From Gynurincola endophyticus (lineage in GTDB: Bacteria; Bacteroidota; Bacteroidia; Chitinophagales; Chitinophagaceae): a stretch of DNA of 64,000 bases. This document shows positions 27,781 through 36,997 of this stretch, one piece after another. Within the stretch, counting starts at the first letter, position 1. Every line of letters starts with the position of its first letter. The stretch is from the NCBI RefSeq assembly GCF_003991195.1, contig NZ_RCWL01000010.1, positions 1-64,000 on the forward strand. Direction: 5' to 3'. Both the position numbers and the translations under genes were made by a program. The notes beneath the pieces are model-generated. The model did not search any database. It was not told the origin of the DNA and worked only from the letters and a program-made list of their open reading frames with translations.

Positions 27781-27839
27781 GTATGAGCCCATTCTTATAA
27801 GATACTAAAAAAATGCGGACTTTCCAAATATACCATTGG

Positions 27840-28320
27840 GGTATCCTTCTAACGGTGACTAATACTTTATATTCATATTTCATTTTGGGAAAATAACTCC
27901 GTATTTGGGAATCTCTTATCTGTAATCTTCACCTTAAAATAACGGGTTCGAAAAAAAATATTTTATTTATCCGCCGAAAGTAAAGCCTGTAGCCGGTTAT
28001 AACGAAGTATTTCGTTATAATGCGATGAATTTAAGTGTTTTGGCACAGCGTTCGTTAATATGAGTTCAACTGCACCGTCATAGGTTGTGATGCAGGGCAC
28101 AGTTTCGTTTGTTTGACGATAATCGGCAACTGTGGGGAAAATGAGCGATGCATCAGTTACAAATTATGAAAAGAGGCTTTAGGCTCAATTGAAACTATTT
28201 GCTTTTTTGAATGAAATGTAACTTGTGCAATTACTCTAATTTTTTCGAGATATAGTTTAGTTGGATTTGAAAATGGGACCTGAGGCCGCCTCAATTTTTT
28301 GAGTGCGGCCTCGCTTTTTT
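27840..28320 (+). ncRNA. candidate structured non-coding RNA region with orphan terminator
   Basis: A 750-base gap (27705-28453) holds no credible protein gene. It contains three successive inverted repeats: TTATAACGAA/TTCGTTATAA (27997-28020, perfect), CTGCA/TGCAG with inner TCAT/GTGA (28070-28095), and CAGTT/AACTG (28100-28132). It ends in a perfect terminator stem GAGGCCGC/GCGGCCTC (28282-28312) followed by T6. Because the upstream operon already ends at 27780, something else must be transcribed into this terminator. The 5' end is not defined; the boundary given is approximate. I do not recognise tmRNA, RNase P RNA or SRP RNA motifs. It could also be decayed sequence. Confidence 0.35.
28282..28320 (+). 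terminator. strong orphan terminator
   Basis: GAGGCCGC (28282-28289) and GCGGCCTC (28305-28312) pair perfectly, with inner TCA/TGA pairing around a T-rich loop, then GCTTTTTT. No coding region ends upstream within 500 bases. Confidence 0.85.
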
Positions 28321-28453
28321 ATGGAAAGTGGCACTGCAAAATGAATTAAGAATTAAGAATTGAGAAGGTGATATTCCGAAAAATAGCGCGGCACTTCGTT
28401 TTTAATTTTCAACTTTCCTTTATCAATTATTATTACTAGTTTGTGAATAAAAA

Positions 28454-28957
28454 CTGAACTTCGAATCTTACATATCTCACCGCATCACCCTCAAAAGAAA
28501 TGAGTTGTTATTGTCTGAACAGGCAATAGATGACAATGCATATATTGTATTAAATGGTACAGTAAGGGTGTATGTAATGATTGGAGAAAAAGAACAGAAT
28601 ATCCGTTTCGCCTATTCGGGTGAAATATTCACACATATGGATTCATTTTTTCAAGATATACCTTCACAGTATTATATAGAAGCTATTAAAGCCTGTGAAA
28701 TAGGAGTGATTCCAAAAGCGGCGGTGATGGATTGGGTAGCGGCATCGGTTGAAAATCTGCAATTCTGGAATAAACTGTTAACGGCTCATTTGCTGGGTTC
28801 ACTGGAGCGGGAGATGGACCTGTTGATTGAAAAACCGGAGGAAAGAGTTGCCCGTGTATTATTAAGATCACCGCGCCTCTTTCAGGAAATTCCTTTACGG
28901 CATATTGCTAATTATCTGCGAATGACACCGGAAACCTTGTCGAGAATCAGGAAGTAG
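28454..28957 (+). CDS. Crp/Fnr-family regulator with non-standard or lost start codon
   Basis: A regulator with an N-terminal cyclic-nucleotide-binding-like domain (NAYIVLNGTVRVYVMI ... GEIFTHMDSFF) and a C-terminal helix-turn-helix ending LRMTPETLSRIRK, as in short Bacteroidota Crp/Fnr proteins. The first ordinary start is a TTG at 28505 (150 residues), but family-like sequence continues upstream in frame (YISHRITLKRNELLLSEQ) to a stop at 28448-28450. The only plausible initiation there is CTG at 28454, giving 167 residues. No ATG or GTG exists in that stretch. It may use CTG or TTG, or be a 5'-decayed gene. Target genes are unknown. Confidence 0.6.
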   Translation: MNFESYISHRITLKRNELLLSEQAIDDNAYIVLNGTVRVYVMIGEKEQNIRFAYSGEIFTHMDSFFQDIPSQYYIEAIKACEIGVIPKAAVMDWVAASVENLQFWNKLLTAHLLGSLEREMDLLIEKPEERVARVLLRSPRLFQEIPLRHIANYLRMTPETLSRIRK

Positions 28958-29055
28958 TCTGATATACTCATATTTTGAAATTTCAGCTTTTTTTTGTATC
29001 TTAATAGATAGGGCTTAGCTTTCTTAATTCCCTAATGTTGAAAAGAGTATTTTAA

Positions 29056-29137
29056 CCATTAAGAAATTAATGGCATTAAGAATGCCGGCGGGTTACGCCT
29101 TTATTTTTTGACCTCTTCATTCCCTTCATGTTTCCCA
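29056..29137. repeat. hairpin cluster plus half copy of the dispersed repeat (copy B)
   Basis: CCATTAA-GAAA-TTAATGG (29056-29073) and GGCATT-AAG-AATGCC (29072-29086) are perfect hairpins sharing two bases, followed by GGCG-GGTTA-CGCC and TTTATTTTTT, which may terminate the Crp/Fnr gene. At 29113-29137 lies one arm of the dispersed element found near clpC, matching 24 of 25 bases (CTTCATTCCCTTCATG then TTTCCCATT). The opposite arm is absent. The remaining gap to 29312 holds no gene I can support. Confidence 0.55.
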
Positions 29138-29312
29138 TTGAGATTACTAATCAGATAAATCATGAACCTTAGAAATTAATTCAACTTAACTTCCTCAATG
29201 GTTCGGTTTTTCTTTTCACTATTCAAAGATGAGAAGGATTAAGAATAATAATCTTGATTTCAATCAATGCTTATAAAGCCGGAATGGAAGAATTTTACAG
29301 AAAATAGTTAAT

Positions 29313-29855
29313 ATGATTGTTTCTAAAAGCGAATTCATCAGCGAACTGCAGCAATATACGCAATCACATATCCTGGCTGTACAAAAACTGGAAACCGCAT
29401 CTGACGAAGCTTTACAGGCACGACCGCAATTGAATGCCTGGAATGCCCTTGAATGCATCGAACACCTCAATCAGTACGGCCGATACTATATTCCTGAAAT
29501 GAGTACTGCGATTGCTAATTACAAAGGCAAGGCAAGTGATGAATTTAAACCGGGATTACTAGGGAATTACTTTGCTCAGATGATGTTGCCGTCTCATACA
29601 AAAAAAATAAAATCTATGAAATCATATAACCCGATTGGAAAACAGTTGGGAAGGGAAGTACTGGTAGAGTTTTTACGTCAGCAACAGGAATTATTAGTGA
29701 TCTTACAAAAATGCGAGCAGGTAAATCTTACAAAAGTAAAATGTAATATATCTCTTACTAAATTATTAAAACTAAGGTTGGGCGACACTTTAAGAGTAGT
29801 GATTTATCATAATGCGCGTCACATGCTGCAGGCGCAGAAAGCATTGGAAGGTTGA
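29313..29855 (+). CDS. DinB-like four-helix metal-binding protein
   Basis: A 180-residue protein of the DinB/YfiT superfamily. The three metal-binding histidines fit WNALECIEHLNQYG (first His) and VIYHNARHMLQAQ (second and third) near the C terminus. Members include thiol-dependent transferases, but the substrate of this branch is not known. A convergent inverted repeat separates it from glnN. Confidence 0.75.
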   Translation: MIVSKSEFISELQQYTQSHILAVQKLETASDEALQARPQLNAWNALECIEHLNQYGRYYIPEMSTAIANYKGKASDEFKPGLLGNYFAQMMLPSHTKKIKSMKSYNPIGKQLGREVLVEFLRQQQELLVILQKCEQVNLTKVKCNISLTKLLKLRLGDTLRVVIYHNARHMLQAQKALEG

Positions 29856-29880
29856 GAAACTCACAGGGTTGTTAAAAAAT

Positions 29881-29927
29881 AAGGCATTAAGAATATTAAG
29901 GTGTATTCTTAATGCTCTTAATGCCTT
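29881..29927. terminator. convergent inverted repeat between DinB-like gene and glnN
   Basis: AAGGCATTAAGA (29881-29892) and TCTTAATGCCTT (29916-29927) are perfect reverse complements with AT-rich sequence between. Position between two converging genes suggests a bidirectional terminator, although there is no long T run. Confidence 0.55.
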
Positions 29928-29946
29928 AATGGTAAAAGTAATTCTC

Positions 29947-32139
29947 TTATCTCAGGAACAACATTTCACGATATTTTGGTAACACCCAGTATTGATCAGC
30001 TACTAATAATTCTAACTTATCAACGTGATAACGGATACTGTCAAAGTATTGGTCTTTAACAGTGGTTTGATAAGCAATAGCTTTGTCGCGTGAATGTTCA
30101 ATTTTATTAGCAACTTTACGTGCATCGATCATTTTTTCAACCAGATCGCTTACTTTATTAATATGTTCAGAGATTTTAACAAGAATTTGTTTTTGGTTTG
30201 CATAAGAATCTTCTGCGATACCGATTTCTTTTAAACCTTTGATATTATTGATTAAAGTGTTTTGATAGTTGATAGCAGCTGGTAGAATGTGACTGGTACA
30301 AAGTTCGCCCATGATACGAGCTTCTATCTGAACACGTTTGATATACTTTTCCAGTTCAATTTCGTGACGGGCTTCAATTTCTTTATGACTCATTACATTG
30401 TTTGATTCATAAAGGTGAATTGCTTTCTCAGTGATCATTGCATCTAAAGCAACCGGAGTGGTAGGTAAATTAGGTAATCCTCTTTTTGCTGCTTCGTTAT
30501 GCCATTCTTGTGAATAACCGTCGCCTTCAAATAAGATTTTTTCAGAACTCACGATATATTCGCGAATTACCTGCATAATAGCAATTTCTTTCTTATCGCC
30601 TTTTTCAATTAAACTATCCACATCTTTTTTGAATTGCTTCAAAGTAGCAGCCATGATCGTATTTAAAGAAGTCATCGGGCTGGCACAGTTTGCAGTAGAA
30701 CCCACTGCACGGAATTCGAACTTATTACCGGTAAATGCAAACGGAGACGTACGGTTACGATCTGTGTTATCCAGTAATAATTCAGGAATACTTCTGTGTA
30801 AATCTAATTTTAAGATAGCTTCGTCTTGCTCGTCAAAACTATCGCCTACACGCGCTTTCACATCATTCAGTACTTTAGTCAGATATTGACCGATAAATAC
30901 AGAAATAATAGCAGGAGGGGCTTCATTCGCACCTAAGCGGTGATCGTTACCGGCAGAAGCGATTGCTGCACGCAGAATATCGGCATAGTCATGTACCGCT
31001 TTAATCGTATTTACGAAGAAAGTCAGGAACATTAAGTTGGTTTTCGGTGTTTTGCCCGGAGCCAGTAAGTTCACTCCTGTGTCAGTAGCTAAACTCCAGT
31101 TATTGTGTTTTCCAGATCCGTTTACACCAGCGAAAGGTTTTTCGTGGAATAACACTCTTAACTTATGGCGACGTGCTACTCTGTCCATCACATCCATTAA
31201 TAAGGTATTGTGGTCAACAGCAATACTTACTTCTTCATAAATCGGCGCACACTCAAACTGTGCAGGGGCTACCTCATTGTGACGGGTTCTTAAAGGAATA
31301 CCTAATTTATAAGATTCTGCTTCGAAATCTCTCATGAATCCGTAGAAACGTTCAGGAATAGAACCGAAATAGTGGTCTTCTAATTGCTGGCCTTTGGCAG
31401 GAGCATGTCCGAAAACAGTACGGCCACTTAAAATTAAGTCAGGGCGTGCATTGAACATGGCCTCATCAATCAGAAAATATTCCTGTTCCCAACCTAAAGT
31501 AGCAGTAACCTTTGAAATATTTTTATCGAAATAATTACAAACATCAACAGCTGCTTTATTCAAAGTTTCAAGAGACTTTAATAAAGGAGCTTTATAATCT
31601 AAAGTTTCACCTGTATATGAAACGAAAATGGTAGGAATACATAAAGTTTTACCATTGCCGATTTCCATAATGAAGGCAGGAGAAGAAGGATCCCATGCCG
31701 TATAACCGCGCGCTTCAAAAGTAGCACGGATACCACCGTTAGGGAAAGAAGAAGCATCTGGCTCTTGTTGAATTAAAGCATCCCCCTCAAAAGTTTCAAT
31801 GGGAGTACCGTCACCCTTAATTGTGAAAAATGAGTCGTGCTTTTCAGCAGTGGTGCCTGTTAAAGGCTGAAACCAGTGCGTGTAGTGTGTTACTCCTCTG
31901 CTTTCAGCCCACTGACGAACACCGGCAGCAATCTGATTGGCCATTACACGGTCAATTTTTTTATTGCCTTTAATTGAGTTTACCAGGCTTTTGTAAGCTT
32001 CGTCGCTCAAAAATTCACGTGCAGTAGCAAGGGTAAATACATTTGCACCGAAAATACCGGTGATTTTAGCACATTTCTCCACATCTACGGGAGGTTGACT
32101 TGATAAGTTGTTGATCGCTTTAAAACGTAAAGACTCCAT
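29947..32139 (-). CDS. glnN: glutamine synthetase type III
   Basis: Makes glutamine from glutamate, ammonia and ATP. The 730-residue length is that of GSIII, the form common in Bacteroidota, rather than the 470 residues of GSI. Visible motifs are LGWEQEYFLID (metal-binding Glu), PLRTRHNEVAPAQFE, NGSGKHNNWSL, HRLGANEAPP and ENVRSP-like FEFRAVGSTANCASP. It is monocistronic, converging on the DinB-like gene. No PII gene or ammonium transporter is near. Confidence 0.96.
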   Translation of the reverse strand: MESLRFKAINNLSSQPPVDVEKCAKITGIFGANVFTLATAREFLSDEAYKSLVNSIKGNKKIDRVMANQIAAGVRQWAESRGVTHYTHWFQPLTGTTAEKHDSFFTIKGDGTPIETFEGDALIQQEPDASSFPNGGIRATFEARGYTAWDPSSPAFIMEIGNGKTLCIPTIFVSYTGETLDYKAPLLKSLETLNKAAVDVCNYFDKNISKVTATLGWEQEYFLIDEAMFNARPDLILSGRTVFGHAPAKGQQLEDHYFGSIPERFYGFMRDFEAESYKLGIPLRTRHNEVAPAQFECAPIYEEVSIAVDHNTLLMDVMDRVARRHKLRVLFHEKPFAGVNGSGKHNNWSLATDTGVNLLAPGKTPKTNLMFLTFFVNTIKAVHDYADILRAAIASAGNDHRLGANEAPPAIISVFIGQYLTKVLNDVKARVGDSFDEQDEAILKLDLHRSIPELLLDNTDRNRTSPFAFTGNKFEFRAVGSTANCASPMTSLNTIMAATLKQFKKDVDSLIEKGDKKEIAIMQVIREYIVSSEKILFEGDGYSQEWHNEAAKRGLPNLPTTPVALDAMITEKAIHLYESNNVMSHKEIEARHEIELEKYIKRVQIEARIMGELCTSHILPAAINYQNTLINNIKGLKEIGIAEDSYANQKQILVKISEHINKVSDLVEKMIDARKVANKIEHSRDKAIAYQTTVKDQYFDSIRYHVDKLELLVADQYWVLPKYREMLFLR

Positions 32140-32289
32140 TGATTTTTATTTTGCTTATGCAAAACAAAGAATAAAAATCGTTTTTTGAAATTTTTTTTTG
32201 ATTTTTTATGAGTCTTAATGCAGAAATGTGAAGAAAAACTTGATAAATGGGTGAAAAAACAGGACAAGACTATTTAGAAATGATATATA

Positions 32290-33543
32290 TTATTTTTTAT
32301 AATATGTTTTGATCTGGGGAGAAATACGTGATTTCCAGCTTACTGCCACACAACAGATCAGCATCAGCTCGCCGATAATTTTATATCGGATGATTGCTCC
32401 CGGAAAGGGTACTATTAACCCGACTATCAGGTACAATGTAATACTCCAGATCACCAGATGGTACAACCAGGCCCGGGCTTTCAAATCATATGGAGGGCAG
32501 ATAGAAGGCTTTCTGTACATGAACAGATACATGACTGCTGCACCTGCAACCAGCAGTTGTGATAAACTCATGCTCAATTGAAAAACACCTTCCGCTTCGT
32601 TCAGAAAAGGTTTCAGGTAAGTGTTCACCAATGCCTGTGGAAATGCCTTGAGCCAATAAGGAAATTCGGCCGACAATGGAGTTAATGACACGCTCGAACC
32701 GGTCAGTTTAAAAAATGCTGCTTGCTTCTGTACTATGAATTGCCAGGGGTAGCCACCCGGTAATATCAGGCTCAGAAGAGTAATTGCACTGATAAATACA
32801 GCATAGGTGATCAGCAGCTTTCTCTTTAACTGACGTTGATCACGTAGCCACCATACCCACGAGTACCATAGAGGTATCAAAACAAATGCAAAATCAGCTC
32901 GGAATATTGCAATAACCAACCATGCAGCAGCGGCACTCCAATACTTCTTTTTGTTTTGTACTAACTTTAAGAATAAACCGAAAAAGAAAATTAAAAAAGC
33001 TTCGCTTCTTAAACCGCTTAACCAGAATGCAGTAGTAGGTAAAAAGAAAATAATACCCAATAGAATTTTACCGGAGTTTGGAAAGTTTTGGATGAATAGC
33101 TGATAAATCCAGAATAACCCCCAGAAGCTAAGGAAGTTGATATAGGTTAAGTTTACGTAGTAGTTTCCACCGGTAAAGAAATTCAGTATTCCTAACGGCT
33201 TACGTAATAGGTTCCATTCCATATCACTGAGCCATCGCGGAAAAAAATCTTTGAGGCTGTTACCGGCCTTTTCCCAGGAGTATGAAGGTGTCAGCTGATA
33301 CAAAAAATGTTTTAGATCATTCTTGATCAAATGGGTCTGTTCCAAGCCACCGTTATGTATGAACCAGGTATCGTCATGACCAAAATATTTCGAAAACACA
33401 TACCCGTATAAACTGCCAATCGCCAGTTTATATAAAAAAATAGCACTGATTTTTCCAATCGAAAGCTTATACTTCTGCTTCTTCATCAAAAGATGAATGG
33501 CAGCAATTGAAAGTATGGTGAATACAATTAATGGAAAAATCAT
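32290..33543 (-). CDS. polytopic membrane protein, possibly polysaccharide-related
   Basis: A 417-residue hydrophobic protein with roughly ten predicted helices and a soluble loop near residues 50-100 (FGHDDTWFIHNGGLE). The DD and overall layout resemble EpsG/ArnT-like membrane proteins of surface polysaccharide clusters, but no motif settles this. It is divergent from the glycosyltransferase at 33617, with overlapping 5' regions, which supports a role in envelope glycan synthesis. Function not assigned. Confidence 0.6.
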   Translation of the reverse strand: MIFPLIVFTILSIAAIHLLMKKQKYKLSIGKISAIFLYKLAIGSLYGYVFSKYFGHDDTWFIHNGGLEQTHLIKNDLKHFLYQLTPSYSWEKAGNSLKDFFPRWLSDMEWNLLRKPLGILNFFTGGNYYVNLTYINFLSFWGLFWIYQLFIQNFPNSGKILLGIIFFLPTTAFWLSGLRSEAFLIFFFGLFLKLVQNKKKYWSAAAAWLVIAIFRADFAFVLIPLWYSWVWWLRDQRQLKRKLLITYAVFISAITLLSLILPGGYPWQFIVQKQAAFFKLTGSSVSLTPLSAEFPYWLKAFPQALVNTYLKPFLNEAEGVFQLSMSLSQLLVAGAAVMYLFMYRKPSICPPYDLKARAWLYHLVIWSITLYLIVGLIVPFPGAIIRYKIIGELMLICCVAVSWKSRISPQIKTYYKK

Positions 33544-33616
33544 TCTATATTTATTTTACTTTTTTATAAGTATTGCTTTCAAAGCCATAAATTTGAACCA
33601 ATATTCAAATATATTG

Positions 33617-34741
33617 ATGACGGATTTGTTGAATAAAAAGATTGTATTTGTAGCTAATAATGCCTGGTCAATTCTTAATTTCAGAAAAGAAGTGATTCTG
33701 AAATTTTTAGAATTGAAAGCCGAAGTACATGTAGTCTCTCCGTATGATGATAAAGTCGTTCAATTAATTCAATTGGGCTGTCAGCATCATGTGGTGGAGT
33801 TTGACAATCGCTCTACTAATCTGGTCAAAGATATACGATTATATTATCAACTCAAGCGTTTATATCAACGCATAGCACCTGATTTTATTTTCCATTATGT
33901 AGCAAAACCGAATATCTACGGCTCACTTGCCGCTCATCGTTTGAATATTCCTTCTATTGCAGTGGTTACCGGGCTGGGGTATGCATTTGCACAGAAAAAC
34001 TGGTTATATCGAATGATCAGTGCATTGTATAAAACAGCTTTTAAGTTTCCTGAAGAAATCTGGTTTTTAAATCAGGATGATGCAGACCTCTTTATCAGAA
34101 ATGGCTTAGTTAATAAAAAACTGGTAAGAGTGATTAGTGGAGAAGGGGTGGATGTGGATTATTTCAAAGCAAATAACCTTACGAAAAAGACGGTATTTAC
34201 GTTTCTCATGACCGGCAGATTGATTAAATCAAAAGGCGTACTCCTGTTTGCCGAAGCGATCGAAAGAATGCAGGCTCAGGGGTATGAATGTAAAGGTGTT
34301 CTGGTAGGCACATATGATCCCACACACCCGGATACCATTCAGGAGTCCTTTGTTCAGAAGTGGAAAAATAATGATTCATTCCTGTATATGGGTTATCAGA
34401 ATGATGTCAGGTCTATATTGGAAACAGCGCATTGTTTTGTATTCCCGTCTTATTACCCCGAAGGTGTTCCCCGTAGTCTGATGGAAGCAGCTTCAATGAA
34501 ATTACCTATCATCACCACACTTCATACCGGTTGTAAAGAAGTGGTCGTTCAGGGCCGCAATGGTTATCTCGTACGTCCGCAATCAGTCAATGACCTGGTG
34601 GATGCTATGAAAGCTATTATGCAGCTTACACCGGAACAATTAAAAGAAATGGGAGAAGCAGGCCGCGAACACATGATTCTGCACTTCGATGTTCAACAAA
34701 CTATTCAGAACTATAAAAGAGCTATACAAGCTTATCTTTAA
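33617..34741 (+). CDS. glycosyltransferase family 4 (GT-B fold)
   Basis: A 374-residue retaining glycosyltransferase. The N-terminal domain has VFVANNAWSILNFRK and the acceptor region HYVAKPNIYGSLAA; the C-terminal domain has the GT4 signatures GEGVDVDYF, MTGRLIKSKGV and the EX7E motif in EGVPRSLMEAASMKLP. The frame is open upstream to 33497 through the divergent membrane protein, but the ATG at 33617 starts at the first Rossmann strand and is preferred. Its last 20 bases overlap the converging gene at 34722. It is likely a surface-glycan enzyme; sugar specificity unknown. Confidence 0.88.
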   Translation: MTDLLNKKIVFVANNAWSILNFRKEVILKFLELKAEVHVVSPYDDKVVQLIQLGCQHHVVEFDNRSTNLVKDIRLYYQLKRLYQRIAPDFIFHYVAKPNIYGSLAAHRLNIPSIAVVTGLGYAFAQKNWLYRMISALYKTAFKFPEEIWFLNQDDADLFIRNGLVNKKLVRVISGEGVDVDYFKANNLTKKTVFTFLMTGRLIKSKGVLLFAEAIERMQAQGYECKGVLVGTYDPTHPDTIQESFVQKWKNNDSFLYMGYQNDVRSILETAHCFVFPSYYPEGVPRSLMEAASMKLPIITTLHTGCKEVVVQGRNGYLVRPQSVNDLVDAMKAIMQLTPEQLKEMGEAGREHMILHFDVQQTIQNYKRAIQAYL

Positions 34742-35690
34742 TTGTACAATCTTTAAATAAATCAGGAAACCTTCTGTACAGATCTTGTAAAATGCCAGAC
34801 GCTAAAATCAATAACTCCCAGTCTAACTGAATCAGATCAGGAAAGCTAAAATTAAAGCGGGCAAGATCATCCGGATGAAAATAGGGTTGTTTGTCGTTGA
34901 AGTAATAATAGTTTCCCCCCAGCTCACGCTCAAATTTTCTGATCCAGCTGCCATTGGTGGTTAATATAGGAACTTTACAGGCCGCATATTCCAATAGCTT
35001 GGTAGATGCCTGCATTTCATATGGGTAGATTTCCGGTATATAATTGATGGCATACTTTGAAGAACGGATTCGTTCGGCTACTTCAGTAACCGGTAAAGGA
35101 CCTTCAAAGCGTATATGACGTTGATTTTTATATTTTTTCTCCAGCTGATCATACTCTTTTGATACAACCAGTACTGAATATTGAGTCATATGCTTACTGG
35201 TGAAATAATCAAGCATTCTTGTAATTTCACGGCTGGAATCTACTGTACCAACATATATAAAGTCATTTTTCTTCTCCGTTTGATGATCTGAAGGGTGAAA
35301 TATCTGTGTATCAACTCCCACTTCACGGATAAACGACGGTATACCGTCCTGAAAGTTGAACTCCTCTCTGATTTGTGCGTTACTGAATATTCTTACATCG
35401 GGGCGAAGATTTTTTACCTTCTTCCAGATGTTTTTTGCTTTCGCAAAAGGCGGAATCGATAAGGAACAATACTCGTGTATAATGAATCGGTCTGCAGGAC
35501 GGGTAGCTCTGAAGTCTTTACCCATAAAATGCCATTCAATGGCTGTCTTATAAGTGGCTGCTTCCTCACTTCCAATGATCTCAAACGGAACATTGATTTT
35601 AGATAAAAAACGTTCATATGCCTGAAGGCCAGGAAGAAATGATTTGTTTGGTTGGATAAAAGTGATCAAAGTCCGCAAATTTGGCATCAA
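34722..35690 (-). CDS. GT-B glycosyltransferase-like protein
   Basis: A 322-residue cytoplasmic protein resembling family 1/4 glycosyltransferases. A divergent N-terminal half (IEWHFMGKDFRATRPADRFI) is followed by a C-terminal Rossmann half with IYVGTVDSSREITRMLDYF, IRFEGPLPVTEVAERI and STKLLEYAACKVPILTT, where the EX7E-type region is weaker than in the neighbour. It probably adds a sugar to an envelope glycan. It converges on the GT4 gene with a 20-base overlap. Confidence 0.7.
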   Translation of the reverse strand: MMPNLRTLITFIQPNKSFLPGLQAYERFLSKINVPFEIIGSEEAATYKTAIEWHFMGKDFRATRPADRFIIHEYCSLSIPPFAKAKNIWKKVKNLRPDVRIFSNAQIREEFNFQDGIPSFIREVGVDTQIFHPSDHQTEKKNDFIYVGTVDSSREITRMLDYFTSKHMTQYSVLVVSKEYDQLEKKYKNQRHIRFEGPLPVTEVAERIRSSKYAINYIPEIYPYEMQASTKLLEYAACKVPILTTNGSWIRKFERELGGNYYYFNDKQPYFHPDDLARFNFSFPDLIQLDWELLILASGILQDLYRRFPDLFKDCTIKDKLV

Positions 35691-35985
35691 ATCTACTAAA
35701 ATACCCAGTGATGAAAAACTTTTAAATTGCTATCGAAGCTACCTTGCCACTCTTTACAAACATTTTTGCTTTTAATCTGATCTTAGCTGATCATAAAATG
35801 AACAGATGCCCTGCATTATTGAAAGGATATAGTGATTGGCAAAAAGGATCATGAACCCGGAATTAGTCTTTTGCCCCCTGAAATGGAATATCTACATTAA
35901 AAGACATTCGCCCGGAATGATTAATTTCTAAGAAATTGCCGGTATCTTTACCGGTATTAGTTGTTTTACAGATAATTTTTAAAAG

Positions 35986-36984
35986 ATGGACAAAAATTCC
36001 AATATTGTTGTTACCGGAGCTGCCGGTTTTATCGGTAGTGCATTAGTACAATACTTAAATGAGAAAGGTTTCGAAAATATTATTATTGTGGATGATTTTT
36101 CGAGAGAGGATAAACAAGCCAATTGGGTGAATAAACAATATATCGATTTAATTGAGCGGGATGGATTTTTTGAGTGGTTATCGGAAACTTCAACTAAAAT
36201 CGATTTTATTTTTCATATCGGTGCCCGAACAGATACTACCGAGTTTGATTACTCCATTCATGAAAAACTGAATGTTGAATACACACAAAAGATATGGCAT
36301 TATTGTACCGATAAACAAATTCCGTTAGTATACGCATCCTCTGCTGCTACTTACGGAGACGGAGAACTGGGATATAAAGACGATCATACTATTGTCAACG
36401 ATCTCAAACCTTTGAACCCATATGGCGTTTCAAAAAATGAGTTTGACAAATGGGCGTTACAACAAACAAAAACACCTCCGTTCTGGGCCGGATTGAAATT
36501 CTTCAATGTTTACGGTCCGAATGAATATCATAAAGCACGTATGGCAAGTGTGATTTTTCATGCATTCCATCAGATTAAAAAGACGGGAATGATGAAGTTA
36601 TTCAGAAGCCATCGCCCGGATTTTAAAGATGGTCAGCAATTACGTGACTTTGTATATGTAAAGGATGTAATTAAAGTTTGTTACTGGCTATTTGAAACAG
36701 CAGGCCAGCCTACCGGAAAATGGCAGAATGGCCTTTATAATTTAGGTACAGGCCAGGCCAGAAGCTTCGAAGATTTAGTCAAAAATACTTTTACTGCATT
36801 AGACTTAGCAGCAAATATTGAATTTATTGATATGCCTGAAGATATCCGTGATAAATATCAGTATTTTACAGAAGCAGATATGAATAAACTAAAGAACGCA
36901 GGTTATTCCGACAAGTTTTATTCGTTGGAAGAAGGCGTTTCTGATTATGTAAGAAACTATCTTTCACAAGAGCGTTTTTACTAA
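35986..36984 (+). CDS. hldD: ADP-L-glycero-D-manno-heptose 6-epimerase
   Basis: Epimerises ADP-D-glycero-manno-heptose for the LPS inner core. The 332-residue short-chain dehydrogenase has the NADP motif TGAAGFIGSALV, DDFSREDKQANW after the second strand, the YxxxK active site in PYGVSKNEFDKW and the family sequence FFNVYGPNEYHKARMASV. proC begins 13 bases downstream, so they may share a transcript. A palindrome CCGGTA/TACCGG (35940-35955) lies before the start. Confidence 0.92.
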   Translation: MDKNSNIVVTGAAGFIGSALVQYLNEKGFENIIIVDDFSREDKQANWVNKQYIDLIERDGFFEWLSETSTKIDFIFHIGARTDTTEFDYSIHEKLNVEYTQKIWHYCTDKQIPLVYASSAATYGDGELGYKDDHTIVNDLKPLNPYGVSKNEFDKWALQQTKTPPFWAGLKFFNVYGPNEYHKARMASVIFHAFHQIKKTGMMKLFRSHRPDFKDGQQLRDFVYVKDVIKVCYWLFETAGQPTGKWQNGLYNLGTGQARSFEDLVKNTFTALDLAANIEFIDMPEDIRDKYQYFTEADMNKLKNAGYSDKFYSLEEGVSDYVRNYLSQERFY

Positions 36985-36997
36985 ACCTAACCAAAAG

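Noticed and set aside
27940-27960. Sequence resembling a tRNA T-loop (GGGTTCGAA)
   Set aside because: No acceptor, anticodon or D arms can be built around it.
27840-28320. Known structured RNAs (tmRNA, RNase P RNA, SRP RNA) in the gap
   Set aside because: Their conserved core motifs are absent, so the region is listed only as a candidate of unknown type.
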